Assembly (NCBI GenBank): GCA_964426755.1
Contig: CAYRRR010000023.1
Coordinates: 1-7,837 of the forward strand
Source: CAYRRR01 sp964426755
GTDB lineage: Bacteria > Patescibacteriota > Saccharimonadia > Saccharimonadales > JAGQNJ01
Length of the DNA stretch: 7,837 nt
Direction: 5' to 3'
Part shown: positions 1 to 4,956 of the stretch, piece by piece
How positions within the stretch are numbered: position 1 is the first letter of the stretch
Layout: each line of letters begins with the position of its first letter
The notes under the pieces: model-generated
What the model saw: only the letters and a program-made list of their open reading frames with translations
Told to the model about the DNA's origin: nothing
Databases searched by the model: none
Translations under genes and position numbers: made by a program

Positions 1-126
1 CATCGTGGAATCTATGGCGCCGAGCGCCACATCATCGGTGTCTGTTCCGACTGCCGGGATCAGATGATGGAGTGGGGCTGGGAGATGATGTTCCCGGCCA
101 AGGATGATGCCGATGCCGCTGCGTAA
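1..126 (+). CDS. 3' end of an unknown small phage protein (partial)
   Basis: The frame is open from the window edge to TAA at 124-126, leaving 41 residues. The visible part contains a Cys-x2-Cys pair (CSDC) followed by an amphipathic stretch rich in Met and Trp (DQMMEWGWEMMF) and an acidic/Ala tail. A single CxxC could be half of a zinc site whose other half lies upstream of the window. The gene overlaps the next start by 14 bases, as is common elsewhere in this window. I do not recognise the protein, and the true start is outside the window. Confidence 0.6.
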   Translation, partial: HRGIYGAERHIIGVCSDCRDQMMEWGWEMMFPAKDDADAAA

Positions 127-259
127 GTTGCTCGCTCGGGAACTCACCCGCCTGTTGGGCGCGGGTGCCAGGCGGGGGTTCACTGCGGGCACGGTGAAGA
201 TCACTCTCACCGAGAACGAGGCCAGCGACTTGCTGCGCATCTTGGAGGGCATCGAGTAA
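113..259 (+). CDS. Small hypothetical protein, 48 aa
   Basis: This short ORF runs from ATG 113 to TAA 257-259. Two in-frame ATGs lie just upstream (104 and 107). I prefer 113 because AAGG at 100-103 then sits about 9 bases upstream, whereas it would touch the earlier starts. The N-terminal half is basic (RKLLARELTRLL, then a Gly/Ala/Arg stretch). The C-terminal half, VKITLTENEASDLLRILEGIE, looks like a short beta strand followed by an amphipathic helix. Its stop overlaps the next ATG (TAATG), so the two are probably translationally coupled. Function is unknown. It is supported only by junction architecture and ribosome-binding spacing. Confidence 0.5.
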   Translation: MPLRKLLARELTRLLGAGARRGFTAGTVKITLTENEASDLLRILEGIE

Positions 260-354
260 TGGGATCGACGCCCCGCAGGCATAGGTTTCAAGTTCCCCTG
301 GCTACTCGCAGTACGGACATCTACGTGGGGCCGGCGAAGGAGGAGAAGCAATGA
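259..354 (+). CDS. 31-aa ORF duplicating the N-terminus of the downstream nuclease
   Basis: ATG 259 overlaps the preceding stop and has a strong ribosome-binding site (GGAGGG, 244-249). Residues 2-21 read GSTPRRHR, F, QVPLATRSTDI. The nuclease starting at 556 reads the same except for Y in place of F. The nucleotides differ at about a third of positions, and 15 of the 16 changed codons are synonymous. After residue 21 the likeness stops and the frame ends with YVGPAKEEKQ at TGA 352-354, overlapping the next ATG. It may be the leftover 5' end of an older nuclease copy or a maintained leader peptide. I favour the remnant, because the ribosome-binding site is better than that of the present nuclease start. 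Confidence 0.55.
   Translation: MGSTPRRHRFQVPLATRSTDIYVGPAKEEKQ
262..321 (+). repeat. Diverged direct repeat, copy 1 (nuclease N-terminal codons 2-21)
   Basis: This is copy 1 of a 60-base, 20-codon direct repeat; copy 2 is at 559-618. The start codons of the two copies are 297 bases (99 codons) apart and in the same frame. About 40 of 60 bases match, yet 19 of 20 encoded residues match. The last 10 bases (tacggacatc, 312-321) are identical to 609-618 and could mark a recombination junction. Confidence 0.8.
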
Positions 355-563
355 GCGGTGAGCACATACATGCGAACATCGAGACTCGTATACGGTACGC
401 CGTGAGGGGCTTGGTTAATGCGAAGTCCAGACTGAGGGCAGCCCAGCGCAGAGTCGAAGTTCTAGAAGGAACCGTTGCTCGCTATCAGGCGGAAGTGGAC
501 GAACTTCGCGCTCGTTGGCATTGTTGCGAATGTGAAGCCGTACGGGAACGGCATCGTGGGTAG
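351..563 (+). CDS. Small predicted coiled-coil protein with a Cys-rich tail, 70 aa
   Basis: The start at ATG 351 has a strong ribosome-binding site (AAGGAGGAG, 337-345) and overlaps the preceding TGA. Residues about 15-56 are Arg/Glu/Ala-rich with heptad-like hydrophobic spacing (VEVLEGTVARYQAEVDEL), suggesting a single coiled-coil helix that could dimerise. The tail contains Cys-Cys-Glu-Cys at residues 58-61, which might bind a metal in a multimer. It lies exactly between the two copies of the nuclease N-terminus and overlaps the nuclease GTG start by 8 bases. That placement suggests it came in with the DNA that rebuilt the nuclease 5' end. No family was recognised. Confidence 0.65.
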   Translation: MSGEHIHANIETRIRYAVRGLVNAKSRLRAAQRRVEVLEGTVARYQAEVDELRARWHCCECEAVRERHRG

Positions 564-1431
564 CACTCCTCGAAGGCACCGTTATCAGGTGCCTCTCGCC
601 ACCCGGTCTACGGACATCGACTCATTGAACCAGTGTCCTGGCGCCTGGGTGCTGCGCTTGATCCATGAGAAGGATCAGATGCCGGCGTCGTACTTCATCC
701 TTGGCGACAAGGTGCACCAGACCATCGAGGTCAGCATCCAACTCGACCTCGATCTTGACTGGGCCACCCGTCACCTGACGGCTGCCCTGGAGCGGGAGAT
801 CGAGAGGGTGGACGGGTTGCCCGTCCTTGAATCGTCCCGTCGTGGCATGGACACCATCGTCGAAGATGGGCAGAGGATGATTGCCAACTGGTTCCGCTTC
901 ACCCATCCCGACAGCCCGAAGCGGCATCCCATCTACAATGAGTACCAGTGGCCGCCCGAGACTGAAGTCGAGTGGCACAACATGGGCATCCGCTACCCGA
1001 CATGGGGCAGCACGGATGCCATCTTCACCGCCAAGGATGGAGAGTCCAAGGCCATCGTTGACTGGAAGACCAGCGCCTCAGCGCAGAAGGGATACGATCA
1101 ACTCCACTTCTACCGCTACGGGCTTGGCTTGCCCGAGGCCAGGGCCTGGTTTCACAATGTTGACCGGGTGCAACTGCGTGCCGTGATCCAGGAGGCGCCC
1201 GAATACTGCGGGGATGATGCTGTCCTGGCACGCATCGAGTTCGCTGAGTCCACCAAGGATCGCATCCTCGACACCGGCAGGGTGTCGTTCACTCCCGACT
1301 GGTACTGCAACTTCTGCCCGGTACGAGATGCATGCCCCAAGGAGGGGCCGAACCCCCGGCAAGCCCTGGATGACCTGACCAGGGCGATGCCCTTGCTGCG
1401 TCCGTTGGAAGAAGTCATCGAAGTTGCCTGA
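556..1431 (+). CDS. PD-(D/E)XK exonuclease, Cas4/RecB-like, with Fe-S cysteines
   Basis: This 291-aa nuclease probably trims or resects phage DNA ends for recombination or replication. Visible motifs, in order, are Cys27 (NQCPGAW); G50-x3-H54 (LGDKVHQTIE), the RecB/Cas4 first motif; Asp154 (WGSTDAIF); Asp169-Trp-Lys171 (IVDWKTS), the D-x-K active site; Q182-x3-Y186 (QLHFYRYG); and C251-x2-C254-x5-C260 near the end. One early and three late cysteines is the layout of the 4Fe-4S cluster in Cas4 and AddB-type nucleases. I chose GTG 556 because the protein from there matches the duplicated N-terminus at 259 residue for residue. The frame is open further upstream but overlaps the 70-aa gene. No CRISPR array or cas1/cas2 is present, so this is read as a phage Cas4-family exonuclease. 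Confidence 0.9.
   Translation: MGSTPRRHRYQVPLATRSTDIDSLNQCPGAWVLRLIHEKDQMPASYFILGDKVHQTIEVSIQLDLDLDWATRHLTAALEREIERVDGLPVLESSRRGMDTIVEDGQRMIANWFRFTHPDSPKRHPIYNEYQWPPETEVEWHNMGIRYPTWGSTDAIFTAKDGESKAIVDWKTSASAQKGYDQLHFYRYGLGLPEARAWFHNVDRVQLRAVIQEAPEYCGDDAVLARIEFAESTKDRILDTGRVSFTPDWYCNFCPVRDACPKEGPNPRQALDDLTRAMPLLRPLEEVIEVA
559..618 (+). repeat. Diverged direct repeat, copy 2 (nuclease codons 2-21)
   Basis: This is the partner of 262-321. It encodes the same 20-residue stretch apart from Tyr for Phe at residue 10, with mostly different synonymous codons. Only the codons AGG, ACG, GAC and ATC are shared. Homology ends after ATC (618). Confidence 0.8.
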
Positions 1432-1437
1432 AGGTGC

Positions 1438-1467
1438 TTGGGCATAGATACCATGCCCTGCTACACT
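1438..1467 (+). promoter_or_regulatory. Candidate extended -10 promoter for the 130-aa gene/ATPase pair
   Basis: The hexamer TACACT (1462-1467) is preceded by TGC (1459-1461), giving an extended -10 of the TGn type. A weak -35 (TTGGGC, 1438-1443) lies 18 bases upstream. It sits in the longest gene-free stretch of the window (1432-1501), just before a gene with a good ribosome-binding site. A nearly identical TGGTACACTCT element occurs at 2667-2677. Confidence 0.45.
1440..1458 (+). promoter_or_regulatory. Inverted repeat, candidate operator in the promoter spacer
   Basis: GGGCAT (1440-1445) and ATGCCC (1453-1458) are perfect 6-base inverted arms around a 7-base centre. The dyad occupies the spacer immediately upstream of the TGC-TACACT -10 element and overlaps the weak -35, a classic repressor or activator position. 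No T-run follows, so a terminator is less likely. The match is short and could be chance. Confidence 0.35.
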
Positions 1468-1501
1468 CTCCCTTCCAGAGCCTAGAGGAGGCAACACAGA
1501 A

Positions 1502-1894
1502 ATGGCACTCAGCCGCACCGAGATTCGCAGAATCACATTCCTCTCACTACTGAGCAGCGCTGTTCAGATTCACAACGAGGAGGAGACCGCATACGACATC
1601 GCTGGCTACTTCCTGAAGCGCATGGAAGATGACGGGTTCCTCGATGAGGAGGTTGGAAGCTCACGCCCTACTCAGCGTTCCGGCGGGCGGAACGGCTACT
1701 CCAACGGGCGGGGTTCAAGTGGACGGTCATCGAGGAGTGGTAACCGGGGTGGCGGCATGCGCGACCCGGACGGGCCACCCAGCGACAAGCAGGTGGCCTT
1801 CGTGCTGAAGCTCACCGACGAGTACAGCGAAGACGAGCTGTACGACATGACCAAGAAGCAGGTTTCCGACCTGATCGAAGACCTCACCGGCTGA
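1502..1894 (+). CDS. Two-domain small protein with a Gly/Ser/Arg linker, 130 aa
   Basis: The start ATG 1502 follows AGGAGG at 1486-1491. Residues 1-50 look helical (ITFLSLLSSAVQIHNEEETAYDIAGYFLKRM) and end in an acidic patch. Residues about 53-88 are a low-complexity Gly/Ser/Arg/Asn linker. Residues about 92-130 form an acidic helical module (PSDKQVAFVLKLTDEY, then KKQVSDLIEDL), of the 'KQ...L...S-x-LI' kind often seen at the end of small phage recombination-associated proteins. The stop overlaps the ATPase start (TGATG), so the two are probably coupled and may act together. The flexible basic linker could contact nucleic acid or bridge partners, which is inference. The exact family is not known to me. 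Confidence 0.75.
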   Translation: MALSRTEIRRITFLSLLSSAVQIHNEEETAYDIAGYFLKRMEDDGFLDEEVGSSRPTQRSGGRNGYSNGRGSSGRSSRSGNRGGGMRDPDGPPSDKQVAFVLKLTDEYSEDELYDMTKKQVSDLIEDLTG

Positions 1895-2688
1895 TGAAGT
1901 CCCTCGCCTTGATGTGGCGAGGAGCAAAGAAAAGGGGTCGTCCTGTGACGATCCCTTTTCAACCTCTGGCCGACATCGTTGAGTTTCATACCGGCCAGCT
2001 CGCTGTCCTGGCCGGCGGGCCAGGCGGCGGCAAGTCCCTGGTCGCCACCAACTGGGTACATCGGAGCACCGACAACATCCTGTATGTGGCGCTGGACGAT
2101 GCCACTTCCATTCGCAACCGCCTGTCGGCGTTGGCGCTCGGGCGCTCAGCCCGAGACTTCCACTCCGATGACGCTGACTACTGGTACGAGAGGCTGGATG
2201 CAGGGGAGAAGGGCAACCTGTTCATCACCGAGGGTGTGCAGACGGTGGAATCCATCGAGGCGAACATCATCGCCAGCCATGAGTTCTGGGGTGAGTATCC
2301 CACCCTGGTCATCATCGACAACCTGAAGGACATCCACATGGAGGGCTCCAATCAGGGGGAGACTGGGTTCTACACGGTGATCGTGCCGGCCCTGAAGGAC
2401 TTGGCTGCCAAGTACGACGTGGCAATCCTCGGACTGCATCATGTCCTTCGCCGCAGCGGGGAGAAGGGGAAGGATTACGGCGACGGCACCACGCCCCTCA
2501 ACCTGACCAGTCTCCTGTTCGGCGGTGAGCGGGACGCCGCCCTGGTGCTGGGGGTGTACCAGACTTACAACCGGGATGGTATCTACGTCCAGATCCTGAA
2601 GCAGCGGGATGGGGAGGCCGACGCCAAGGGCTTCCTCAAAGTTCGACTTGACTGGAACCCGGACACTGGTACACTCTGGTCGCGGTAG
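1894..2688 (+). CDS. DnaB/RecA-fold ATPase, helicase-like (RepA/AAA_25 type), 264 aa
   Basis: This looks like a compact RecA-fold ATPase probably acting as the phage replicative helicase or a recombination ATPase. Walker A is GGPGGGKS (41-48) and Walker B is LVIIDNL (138-144). The segment after strand 2, YVALDDATSIRNRL (64-77), aligns with the DnaB motif FSLEM-x-R, with Asp where DnaB has its catalytic Glu. AILGLHHVLRR (about 178-188) and the late KQRDGEADAKGF segment resemble the DnaB sensor His and H4 regions. The DnaB N-terminal DnaG-binding domain is absent. The start at 1894 overlaps the previous stop but has no obvious ribosome-binding site. GTG 1945, preceded by AGGGG, is an alternative that would drop 17 residues. 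Confidence 0.85.
   Translation: MKSLALMWRGAKKRGRPVTIPFQPLADIVEFHTGQLAVLAGGPGGGKSLVATNWVHRSTDNILYVALDDATSIRNRLSALALGRSARDFHSDDADYWYERLDAGEKGNLFITEGVQTVESIEANIIASHEFWGEYPTLVIIDNLKDIHMEGSNQGETGFYTVIVPALKDLAAKYDVAILGLHHVLRRSGEKGKDYGDGTTPLNLTSLLFGGERDAALVLGVYQTYNRDGIYVQILKQRDGEADAKGFLKVRLDWNPDTGTLWSR
2648..2675 (+). promoter_or_regulatory. Candidate promoter TTGACT-16-TACACT with extended -10
   Basis: TTGACT (2648-2653) and TACACT (2670-2675) are 16 bases apart, with TGG directly before the -10. The element lies in the last codons of the ATPase gene, and its expected start site (about 2682) is some 11 bases before the next ATG at 2693. It shares TGnTACACTCT with the element at 1459-1469. Confidence 0.45.
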
Positions 2689-2692
2689 TTCA

Positions 2693-2907
2693 ATGCAGAA
2701 GCAATGCCATCTTTGCGAGCGGAGCGATGTGATCGCCAGGGGCTTGTGCCATCGCTGCTACCAGCGACTCCTGTGGCGCAAGAAGAACAACCCTGACACC
2801 TGGGGTGGCTGGCCTTACCGTCGTGAGCGCCTGGAGCTGGGCGACGAGTGCGCCTACTGCACGGGCGAGCCGTACGCCCGTGACCTGTGCCGCAAGCATT
2901 ACCGCCG
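2693..2907 (+). CDS. Tandem zinc-finger protein, truncated by assembly gap (possible HNH endonuclease)
   Basis: ATG 2693 lies 4 bases after the ATPase stop, and the frame runs into Ns at 2908, leaving 71 complete residues. Two similar metal-binding units are visible. C5-x2-C8-x10-C19-x2-C22-Tyr contains ARGLCHRCYQR, and C53-x2-C56-x9-C66-x2-H69-Tyr contains ARDLCRKHYR. The 'C-x2-C...GLC-x2-H/C-Y-x-R' signature is common at the N-terminus of actinophage HNH endonucleases and related DNA-binding proteins. The nuclease domain, if any, would be in or beyond the gap. After the gap the nominally same frame runs to TGA 3104-3106, but the gap length is not real, so continuity cannot be judged. The ribosome-binding site is weak, and a promoter lies just upstream. 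Confidence 0.7.
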
Positions 2908-3007
2908 NNNNNNNNNNNNNNNNNNNNNNNNNNNNNNNNNNNNNNNNNNNNNNNNNNNNNNNNNNNNNNNNNNNNNNNNNNNNNNNNNNNNNNNNNNNNN
3001 NNNNNNN
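2908..3007. other. Assembly gap of 100 Ns
   Basis: Exactly 100 consecutive Ns is the conventional filler for a scaffold join of unknown length. It interrupts the zinc-finger gene and may hide the start of the following gene. Reading frames must not be carried across it. Confidence 0.98.
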
Positions 3008-3029
3008 AAGAAGCGAAGCGATAGAACGG

Positions 3030-3356
3030 ATGGCAATTGCGCTAGTTCCAAGCCTGCAGGTGGTGCTGGACGGTGGTTCTGTTCCGTCGTCCCCCACCAC
3101 ATTTGACAGGGTGAAGGCAGCCGCTGCCCTGGATGCTCTCCTCGACTACCTAGAGGACGCGGACTTCGACCGCGTGTTGTGGGAGGCGCATGCGGAGTAT
3201 GAGTATGCCCGTCAGTGCTTCGATGAGGCGGTTTCTGCCGAGGCTGACCTACACCGGGTGGCACCGGACGAGCCGTGGGCGGACTTGGAGAAGTACCGGC
3301 CCTGGTTCTCCTCCTTCGTGTTGGCGGTGCTCAGGAAGGAGGCGGCGAATGGCTGA
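3030..3356 (+). CDS. Hypothetical helical protein, start uncertain because of gap
   Basis: The frame is open from the gap edge to TGA 3354-3356. ATG 3030 would give 108 aa but lacks a clear ribosome-binding site. GTG 3111 would give 81 aa and begins just after a stop at 3104-3106 in the frame nominally shared with the truncated zinc-finger gene. A start inside the gap is also possible. From about 3111 the protein is helical, acidic and rich in aromatics (ALDALLDYLEDADFDRVLW, then YRPWFSSFVLAVLRKEA). No known motif is recognised. It overlaps the next gene by 8 bases, and the AGGAAGGAGG near its 3' end serves as that gene's ribosome-binding site. Confidence 0.55.
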   Translation: MAIALVPSLQVVLDGGSVPSSPTTFDRVKAAAALDALLDYLEDADFDRVLWEAHAEYEYARQCFDEAVSAEADLHRVAPDEPWADLEKYRPWFSSFVLAVLRKEAANG

Positions 3357-4017
3357 CTACTACAAGGCGACAAGACCGGACGGAACCGACTTCCGAACCG
3401 GCACCATCAAGTACGAGGTTGGGAAACGGACAACCCATCCAACCTCGAAGAGACGGGTGAAGGACGACCCCTCCACCTACCTGTCAGCGTCCACCGTGCC
3501 TACTGACTGTACGGGATTCGAGTGGCCGTGCCGCCTGTTCCTGGTCAAAGGTGTGGGCAGGGCGATGACGGCCACCGGCTTGCCAAACAAGCGGGCGTTC
3601 CTGTCCGTGGACGTGGTGGAGGAACTGCCGGCCCACATGGTGTTCGGCCCGCAGGGTGAACTGGTGGTGTCGCTGATCGAACGGGCCGCAAGGCTCACCA
3701 GCGACGAAGCGAAGCAATTGTCCGCAGCCGGGGCCGCAACCTGGCTCACAGCCAGGGCCGCAGCCAGAAACGCGGCCAGAAACGCAGCCAGAGATGCAGC
3801 AGCCAGGATTGCGGCCTGGGGCGTAGCCAGAAACGCGGCCAGGTTCGTAGTCGGAGACGCAGCCGGGGACGCAGCCATGGCTCTTGTTGTCCGCGACCTG
3901 ATCGGTTCCAGTGGTTTCTCCCAAGCCCACTACGACTCGCTGACCGGCCCGTGGCGGAAGGTGATCGGCCCAGTTCATCCTGACGATGAGCCAGTAGAAG
4001 GGGAGGAGTCCGAATGA
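3349..4017 (+). CDS. Alanine-rich tetrapeptide-repeat protein, DUF7666-like, 222 aa
   Basis: The start ATG 3349 has a strong ribosome-binding site (AGGAGG). Residues 1-130 form a globular part beginning YYKATRPDGTDFRTGTIKYEVGK and including a YLSASTVPTDC segment. The layout resembles the phage 'YKAt..dg..f..G..YevGk' proteins grouped as DUF7666, whose function is unknown; this assignment is from memory. Residues 135-175 are ten Ala-Arg-x-Ala-type tetrapeptides (ARNA, ARNA, ARDA, ARIA and so on), likely one long amphipathic helix with an Arg-lined face. The C-terminal section (about 176-222) ends acidic (EPVEGEESE). The stop overlaps the next ATG. A structural or binding role is likelier than catalysis. 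Confidence 0.8.
   Translation: MADYYKATRPDGTDFRTGTIKYEVGKRTTHPTSKRRVKDDPSTYLSASTVPTDCTGFEWPCRLFLVKGVGRAMTATGLPNKRAFLSVDVVEELPAHMVFGPQGELVVSLIERAARLTSDEAKQLSAAGAATWLTARAAARNAARNAARDAAARIAAWGVARNAARFVVGDAAGDAAMALVVRDLIGSSGFSQAHYDSLTGPWRKVIGPVHPDDEPVEGEESE
3751..3873 (+). repeat. Imperfect 12-bp tandem repeat encoding A-R-x-A
   Basis: Ten consecutive 12-base units follow the pattern gccagAAACGCg with variation. Units start at 3751, 3763, 3775, 3787, then after an inserted GCA codon at 3802, 3814, 3826, 3838, 3850 and 3862. The units at 3763, 3775 and 3826 are identical except for the last base. The unit length keeps the frame, so copy number can change without a frameshift. Confidence 0.9.
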
Positions 4018-4253
4018 TGAGACTTGAGGACTGTTTCGTCCGCCTCGTGAGAACCTCGCACGATCCGACGACGAGCAACGCCGCGTCCCAGCCGATGACC
4101 GAGGCTGACGTGTTGGAGTTGGCCCGCTCACTAGAAGGGGCAGAAGTGGTGGACGCGGAATGGTTCGGCCAGTCGTACGCCGACTACTGCGTTCCTGTTG
4201 GAAACACCGGCCCCTTCCTGGTGATCCCCCTACCAGACGAGGAGGAGCGATGA
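4014..4253 (+). CDS. Hypothetical acidic protein, 79 aa
   Basis: ATG 4014 overlaps the preceding stop (ATGA) and follows GGGGAGGAG. Residues 1-15 are basic-hydrophobic, residues 28-45 look like an acidic helix (MTEADVLELARSLEGAEVV), and residues 46-74 read as beta strands (YADYCVPVGNTGPFLVIPL). The end is acidic (PDEEER), and that sequence carries the ribosome-binding site of the next gene. No motif or family was recognised. Gene-like features are the strong ribosome-binding site and coupled junctions on both sides. Confidence 0.7.
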   Translation: MMRLEDCFVRLVRTSHDPTTSNAASQPMTEADVLELARSLEGAEVVDAEWFGQSYADYCVPVGNTGPFLVIPLPDEEER

Positions 4254-4468
4254 ACCGGTGCGAGAACTGCGGCAAGTTCGCCCGGTGGGAGGACTTGGCC
4301 TGGGACGAGGAGAACAGCCTGGACATTCTCGGCAACCTCACGCAGCGGTGGCCGAGCTACCACAAGGCCGGAACTGGATGCGCTGAGAATAAGACTTCCG
4401 CTGAGACTCGGCGCGACCTCTACGCGTGTCCTCCGTCTTGCCGCTGTGAAGGAGGAGAGGATGGCTGA
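4250..4468 (+). CDS. Small cysteine-rich protein, probable zinc binder, 72 aa
   Basis: ATG 4250 overlaps the previous stop (ATGA) and has GGAGGAG just upstream. The protein opens with C4-x2-C7 (RCENCGKF), a zinc-ribbon knuckle. Further cysteines are C44 and the cluster C60-x3-C64-x-C66. The middle is rich in Trp and acidic residues. Six cysteines in 72 residues suggest one or two zinc sites. No function is recognised. It overlaps the next gene by 8 bases. Confidence 0.7.
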   Translation: MNRCENCGKFARWEDLAWDEENSLDILGNLTQRWPSYHKAGTGCAENKTSAETRRDLYACPPSCRCEGGEDG

Positions 4469-4646
4469 CTTCGATTGCGAGAAGCGTCGCTTCACCACTC
4501 GTAGCGACGCCAAGCAGTTCGCATCCAGACACATTGAAGTCTTCGGGCGCCAGCGCCCGTACCCATGCGACAACTGCCTCGGCTGGCACCTCACCAGTAA
4601 GGGAATGGAGACTGCCGTCTGGTATCGGAAGCAGCGTGCGGCATAA
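4461..4646 (+). CDS. Small 'YxCxxCxxWHLTS' zinc-motif protein, 61 aa
   Basis: ATG 4461 follows AAGGAGGAGAGG. The frame is open to GTG 4446, but the ribosome-binding site decides for 4461. The pattern is a basic N-terminus (CEKRRFTTRSDAKQFASRH), then PYPC36-x2-C39-LGWHLTS. Two cysteines followed by a Trp-His-Leu-Thr motif recur in small phage and actinobacterial proteins and probably form a compact metal site with the His. The biochemical role is unknown to me. It overlaps the following GTG start by 11 bases. Confidence 0.7.
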   Translation: MADFDCEKRRFTTRSDAKQFASRHIEVFGRQRPYPCDNCLGWHLTSKGMETAVWYRKQRAA

Positions 4647-4956
4647 GGTAGCCATCGATGCCGTGGTGGCAGTGTCGCCGCGGGACTCCGGACATCTCTA
4701 CACGGGCGTCGTCGTCCACTACCGGGACGACGCCGAGCCTCGCTACCTCGTCATCGAGACTGATGCGCTAGGCCGGCACCCGCATGGCCGGCCCATCTGG
4801 AGGGATGCTGACGACTTGACGCCTCTCGGGCGCAAGTCTCGCAAGCCGGGACGCATCTACCGCCGCATCCAGCGGGAACTAGGCGAGCCAGAGCAGAGGC
4901 CGTGCCTCTGCGCGTGTTGCAGTCATGTCCCAGGATTCGATGATGGGGAAGACTGA
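4636..4956 (+). CDS. Hypothetical SH3/KOW-like small protein with Cys-rich tail, 106 aa
   Basis: I place the start at GTG 4636, since upstream residues in this frame are low-complexity shadow of the previous gene. GGAAG lies just upstream. Residues 3-45 look like a small beta barrel (AIDAVVAVSPRDSG, YTGVVVHY, RYLVIETD), reminiscent of SH3/KOW-type folds. A basic segment follows (GRKSRKPGRIYRRIQREL), and a C-x-C-x-C-C cluster (CLCACC) stands near the end. Nucleic-acid binding would fit the basic stretch but is inference. It overlaps the primase zinc-finger gene at its 3' end. Confidence 0.6.
   Translation: MRHKVAIDAVVAVSPRDSGHLYTGVVVHYRDDAEPRYLVIETDALGRHPHGRPIWRDADDLTPLGRKSRKPGRIYRRIQRELGEPEQRPCLCACCSHVPGFDDGED

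Noticed and set aside
475..555. An upstream extension of the nuclease frame starting at TTG 475
   Set aside because: It overlaps the 70-aa gene, which has a strong ribosome-binding site, and the duplicated N-terminus aligns exactly at GTG 556.
556..1431. A CRISPR-linked Cas4
   Set aside because: No CRISPR repeats, cas1 or cas2 are present. Cas4-family nucleases are common in phages without CRISPR.
1440..1470. The inverted repeat as a transcription terminator after the nuclease
   Set aside because: The stem is only 6 bp and no T-run follows; an operator reading fits the promoter context better.
2609..2692. An upstream extension of the zinc-finger gene to ATG 2609
   Set aside because: That segment lies inside the ATPase gene and its translation is a low-complexity shadow. 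The Cys motifs start right after ATG 2693.
3190..3348. An upstream extension of the alanine-repeat gene to ATG 3190
   Set aside because: It overlaps the previous gene and reads as an Arg/Ser-rich shadow; AGGAGG points to ATG 3349.
3751..3873. The 12-bp tandem repeats as a CRISPR array or iteron origin
   Set aside because: Units are contiguous, in frame and encode A-R-x-A; there are no spacers and no AT-rich flank.
3484..4341. A 285-residue open frame on the minus strand
   Set aside because: It is Cys/Pro/Gly/Arg low-complexity, runs antisense to the alanine repeat gene and its coupled neighbours, and has no motif.
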